Assembly (NCBI GenBank): GCA_947446835.1
Contig: CANFHS010000085.1
Location: 1-9,291 of the forward strand
Direction: 5' to 3'
Length of the DNA: 9,291 bases
Source of the DNA: Bacteriovoracaceae bacterium
Lineage (GTDB): Bacteria; Bdellovibrionota; UBA1018
The stretch's first letter is position 1. Every line of letters begins with the position of its first letter. A model generated the notes under the pieces. It was not told where the DNA came from. It saw nothing but the letters and a program-made list of their open reading frames with translations, and searched no databases. This document shows positions 6,106 to 9,291 of this stretch, one piece after another. Position numbers and translations under genes: made by a program.

Positions 6106-6154
6106 GTTCAGCGAACTGAGCTTTGGTGCTAAACCGGAACGGGCAGCTTGTCGA

Positions 6155-6168
6155 GCGGTTCAAACCGC
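6155..6168. repeat. Perfect 14-base inverted repeat between the RND and lipoprotein genes
   Basis: GCGGTT and AACCGC flank two bases, four bases past the RND stop codon. As RNA it gives a five-pair stem with a four-base loop (TTGA on the minus strand). No T-run follows, so it is a weak terminator candidate. As DNA it could be a protein-binding palindrome in front of the lipoprotein gene. I found no convincing -35/-10 pair in the 6091-6172 gap. Confidence 0.5.
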
Positions 6169-6172
6169 GGCG

Positions 6173-9100
6173 TCAGCCGTGGGCCTTCCCGGTTTTGGCG
6201 GAGAACAGTTGTTTCATGAAGGCATTGGACCAGACGCGGAAGCGGTCGATGTAGCTGTACGCGGCCGGCACCACCAGCAGGGTCAGCAAGGTCGAGCTGA
6301 CCAGTCCGCCGATGATCGACACCCCCATCGAGGTGCGCTGCTTGGACGCCTCGTTCAGGCCCAGGGCGATGGGCAGGGTGCCCGCGATCAGCGCCATGGT
6401 GGTCATGAGGATGGGGCGAAGACGCGTGCGTCCCGCCTCGATCATGGCCTGGCCCCGGTCAATTCCCTCGGCCACCCGCTGGTTGGCGAAATCCACCAGG
6501 AGGATGGAGTTCTTGGTCGAGACGCCCAGCAGCATGATGGCGCCGATCATCGAGAAGATGTTCAGCGACTGGTCGGCGATGAACAGCGCCACGAAGGAGC
6601 CGCACAGGGCCAGGGGCAGGGCCAGCATGATGGTGAAGGGAGTCACGAACGACTCGTACAGCGAAGCCAGCACCAGGAAGATGAACAGCACGCCCAGGCC
6701 CAGGGCCACGGCCATGCTCGAGCCCAGCTCCTGGAAGTTCTCGGCCTGGCCAGGCGTCGAATAGCGCATGCCGGGCGGGAGCTTCAGCTGGGGGTCGCTT
6801 TCGGACCACTTCTTGATGTCTGCCAGCAGGGCGCCCAGGTCGCTGTTCGGGGCGTTGTCGGCGTTGATGTTGATGTAGCGACCGCGGTCCTGCCGGGTGA
6901 TCTTGGCGGGGCCCACCGTTTCGACCGGTTTGGCCACGTCCGAGAGCCTCACCAGGCTCTGGTTCAGGTTGGGCACGCGGATCGAGGCGAAGCCCGTCTT
7001 CAGGTTGCGCTGGTCCTCGCGGACGCGGACGCGCACGTCGTATTCCAGCCCTTCCTCGCGGTAACGCGCCGGGGTGACGCCTTCGACCTGCGTGCGGAGC
7101 TCCTGGCCCACGATGACCGTCGAAAGCCCCAGCTGCTGCATGCGCTGCTTGTCGGGCACGATCTGCAGCTCGGGCTTGCCCGAGCGGAAGTCGATGTCCA
7201 CGTCCTTCAGGCGCGGGTCGTTCTTGAGGCGGTCATAGTACCCAGAGGCCACCTTTTCCAGGAGGGCCTGGTCGGTCCCCACGATGTTCAGGTTGAACGG
7301 ACGCTGGCCGCCCGAAACCGCGTCGTAGTCCTTCACCTTGGGGTTGGCTGCCGCGAAGGGCTTGAGCTGCTCGCGGACTCGGTCCTTGAACTGGACGGTG
7401 CTGGTCTTGCGTTGGTTGGCCGGCACGAGGTGCACGTAGATGTCGGCCACGTTGGCCTCGCCTTCGCGCGAGCCCACGGTCAGCGCGGTGAGCTCCACCT
7501 CGGAGTTCTTCCGGATCGTCTCGTCGATCTTGCGGCTCACCTCGTTCATGCGGTCCAGGCTGGTGCCTGGAGGCAGGTCCAGCGCCACGCTGAATTCGCC
7601 GGCTTCCTGCGGGGGCAGGAAGGTCTTCTTGACCTTGGCCACCGAGACGCACGAGCCCAGGAAGATGACGAACGACACGCCCAGCACCCGCAGCGGGCGC
7701 CGCAGGGTGAACTTGAGCAGCGCCTCATAGCGGCGCTCCAGCCCGTCCTGGAACCGGTTGAAGCCTTCGAGCGCGCGGCCGATGGTCTTGCCCCAGAGCC
7801 CGCCGGTCCGCTCGGAAGCGTGGCTTGCGCCGGCGAAGTAGGCCGAAAGCATGGGGGCGATGGTGAGGGCGTCGAACAGCGAAATGGCCATGGCGAAGCA
7901 GATGGTCGCGCCGAACTGCTTGAAGAACTGGCCGACCACGCCGGACAGGAATGCCACGGGGCCGAAGACCGCGATGACGGTCAGGGTGGTGGCGATGACC
8001 GCCAGGCGCACCTCGTCGGTTCCCTTCTTGGCGGCCGTGATGGGGGCTTCGCCCATCTCGATGTGGCGGTAGATGTTCTCGCGCACCACGATGGCGTCGT
8101 CGATGAGCAGGCCCACCGAAAGCGACAGCGCCAGCAGCGACATGATGTTGATGGTGAAGCCGGCCAGGGCCATCAGGATGAAGGCGCCGATCAGCGAGTT
8201 CGGGAGCGCCAGGCCGGTGATGATGGTGGAGCGTCCTGATCCCAGGAAGAAGAACACCACGATCACCGCCAGCGCGATGCCGATCAGGATGGATTCCTTG
8301 ACGTCCAGGACGTTGATCTTGATCCACCAGCTGCCGTCACGGACGATGGTGACGGAGGGCTTGCCGTCGCGGGTGGCGAGCTCGTCGTTCAGCTTGCCGA
8401 TGCGCTTCTTGAGCTGGTCCACCACGGCGATCGTGTTGGCTCCGGACTGCTTGAACACGTACAGGAAGAGCGACTTCTTGCCGTTCACGTAGGCGCGCGA
8501 TTTTTCGTCCTGCAGCGTGTCCACCACGGTGCCCACGTCCTGGATGGTGATGGGCACGTCGTTGCCGAAGAAGTTGACGATGGTGTCGCCGATGTCCTTG
8601 AGCGAATGGAACTGGCCCAGGGTGCGGAACACGGTTTCCTGCTTGCCCTCGTTGACCTTGCCGGCGGGAACGTTCTCGCCCGCGGTGGCCAGGCGGGCCG
8701 CCACCTGGGAGGCCGAGATCTCGCGCCGGTTCAGCTTCTCGCGGTCCAGGGTGACCTGGACCTCGCGCTTGCGGCCGCCCAGCACTTCGACCAGGCCCAC
8801 CTGCGGGGTCTGCTCCAGCTTGGGACGGATGACCTGGTCGGCCACGTCGAAGAGCTTGCCCTCGGGCAGGTTGGCGTTGAGCGAGAGGATGACGATGGGC
8901 TGGTCGGCGGGGTCGATGCGACGGATGATGGGCTCGTCGATGCCCTCGGGCAGCTTGCGCTTGGCCGATCCTGTGCGGTCGCGGACCTGCTGTTCGGCGT
9001 ATTTGACATCCGTTTCGAGCGAAAACTCGGCCACCACGGTGCTGACGCCCTCGCGGTTGATCGACGACAGCCGCTTGATGCCCGACAGGGTGGCGATCTC

Positions 9101-9291
9101 GTCCTCCAGAGGCTTGGACACCAGGGTCTCGATTTCCGCCGGACCCGCGCCTCGGTAAGGGGTGGTCACCGTGACGATGGGGAAGGTGACGTCCGGGAAG
9201 AGGTCCACGCCCAGGCGCTGCATGCAGAGGTAACCCACGGCCAGCATCAGGATGATGATGCAGGTGATGAAGGTGGGCCGCTTGATGGACA
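6173..9291 (-). CDS. HAE1-type RND efflux permease (AcrB-like), 5' end cut at window edge
   Basis: Inner-membrane proton-driven pump subunit that would work with a periplasmic adaptor and an outer-membrane channel, neither of which is in the window. About 1039 residues if the start is the codon whose last two bases (TG) are at 9291-9290, followed by Ser-Ile-Lys-Arg-Pro-Thr-Phe; that is the usual HAE1 length. The next in-frame ATG (9247) would remove most of the first membrane helix, so it is not preferred. In the full numbering: first helix about 8-25; porter domain to about 330; helices 2-6 about 333-490, containing Leu-Leu-Ile-Asp-Asp with the paired acidic proton-relay residues D398 and D399; helix 7 about 532-552; second porter half to about 855; helices 8-12 about 858-1015, including the conserved Lys (K927) in Ser-Thr-Lys-Asn-Ser. 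The Asp-Asp pair favours drug/amphiphile HAE1 pumps over heavy-metal CusA types. Substrate unknown. The C-terminus is intact. Confidence 0.96.
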   Translation of the reverse strand, partial: SIKRPTFITCIIILMLAVGYLCMQRLGVDLFPDVTFPIVTVTTPYRGAGPAEIETLVSKPLEDEIATLSGIKRLSSINREGVSTVVAEFSLETDVKYAEQQVRDRTGSAKRKLPEGIDEPIIRRIDPADQPIVILSLNANLPEGKLFDVADQVIRPKLEQTPQVGLVEVLGGRKREVQVTLDREKLNRREISASQVAARLATAGENVPAGKVNEGKQETVFRTLGQFHSLKDIGDTIVNFFGNDVPITIQDVGTVVDTLQDEKSRAYVNGKKSLFLYVFKQSGANTIAVVDQLKKRIGKLNDELATRDGKPSVTIVRDGSWWIKINVLDVKESILIGIALAVIVVFFFLGSGRSTIITGLALPNSLIGAFILMALAGFTINIMSLLALSLSVGLLIDDAIVVRENIYRHIEMGEAPITAAKKGTDEVRLAVIATTLTVIAVFGPVAFLSGVVGQFFKQFGATICFAMAISLFDALTIAPMLSAYFAGASHASERTGGLWGKTIGRALEGFNRFQDGLERRYEALLKFTLRRPLRVLGVSFVIFLGSCVSVAKVKKTFLPPQEAGEFSVALDLPPGTSLDRMNEVSRKIDETIRKNSEVELTALTVGSREGEANVADIYVHLVPANQRKTSTVQFKDRVREQLKPFAAANPKVKDYDAVSGGQRPFNLNIVGTDQALLEKVASGYYDRLKNDPRLKDVDIDFRSGKPELQIVPDKQRMQQLGLSTVIVGQELRTQVEGVTPARYREEGLEYDVRVRVREDQRNLKTGFASIRVPNLNQSLVRLSDVAKPVETVGPAKITRQDRGRYININADNAPNSDLGALLADIKKWSESDPQLKLPPGMRYSTPGQAENFQELGSSMAVALGLGVLFIFLVLASLYESFVTPFTIMLALPLALCGSFVALFIADQSLNIFSMIGAIMLLGVSTKNSILLVDFANQRVAEGIDRGQAMIEAGRTRLRPILMTTMALIAGTLPIALGLNEASKQRTSMGVSIIGGLVSSTLLTLLVVPAAYSYIDRFRVWSNAFMKQLFSAKTGKAHG

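Noticed and set aside
3586..6132. Long plus-strand open frame of 848 codons opposite the large lipoprotein
   Set aside because: It overlaps the M48 gene, lacks a signal or domain, and has the Gly/Ala/Arg/Gln-rich, low-complexity look of an antisense frame in GC-rich DNA. The minus-strand frame has a lipobox and a strong ribosome binding site.
6091..6172. Promoter for the large lipoprotein gene, with TTGAAC as -35
   Set aside because: No acceptable -10 box lies 15-19 bases downstream, so no promoter is called.
6047..8239. Plus-strand open frame of 730 codons opposite the RND permease
   Set aside because: It is rich in His, Gln, Gly and Arg and is antisense to a clearly conserved RND gene. 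It is a shadow frame.
3700..9291. RND permease and large lipoprotein as a tripartite pump with the lipoprotein as outer-membrane channel
   Set aside because: The lipoprotein shows no TolC-like repeat or outer-membrane-factor motif, and the two genes are separated by a palindrome. Mere adjacency is not enough.
1..9291. tRNA, rRNA, CRISPR array, insertion sequence, riboswitch or phage module
   Set aside because: I saw no regularly spaced repeats, transposase frames, terminal repeats or recognisable structured RNA on either strand.

Overview
The window is GC-rich, densely coded DNA from a Gram-negative bacterium. Two products carry lipoprotein signal peptides, two others look exported, and one is an RND-type inner-membrane efflux permease. 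No rRNA, tRNA, phage, IS or CRISPR sequence is visible. The NFU1-type iron-sulfur scaffold, the large lipoprotein of unknown family and the style of the proteins would fit a high-GC member of the Bdellovibrionota or former deltaproteobacteria. That placement is an inference from general resemblance and is not proven here.

Layout. Positions 38-1709 hold three genes on the minus strand, transcribed right to left: a secreted four-cysteine protein of unknown function (990-1709), a YbhB/YbcL-type PEBP protein (470-946), and a small secreted Lys/Asp/Gln-rich protein (38-409). The gaps are 43 and 60 bases, so they may form one operon. A good sigma70-like promoter (1718-1746) lies just in front of the first gene and overlaps the start of the divergent gene. 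Positions 1739-3703 hold three genes on the plus strand: an Nfu-type Fe-S scaffold (1739-2302), a GNAT acetyltransferase (2350-2901) and an M48 zinc metalloprotease lipoprotein (2915-3703). The gaps are 47 and 13 bases, again operon-like. Positions 3700-6090 (minus) encode a 796-residue lipoprotein that I do not recognise; its stop overlaps the stop of the convergent M48 gene. Positions 6173-9291 (minus) encode an HAE1-type RND permease that is cut by the window edge just at its probable start codon.

There is no gene-free stretch above 300 bases. The largest gap is 82 bases (6091-6172).

How the genes fit together. Most of the window concerns the cell envelope (M48 lipoprotein protease, large lipoprotein, RND pump, two exported proteins), with Fe-S maturation, acetylation and a PEBP protein as cytoplasmic housekeeping. 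I see no defence, secretion or biosynthetic system. The parts most worth following up are the unknown 796-residue lipoprotein, the unknown CxxC exported protein, the leaderless-type promoter inside the nfu start, the convergent stop codons held in a hairpin loop, and the C8 tract at the end of the small secreted gene.
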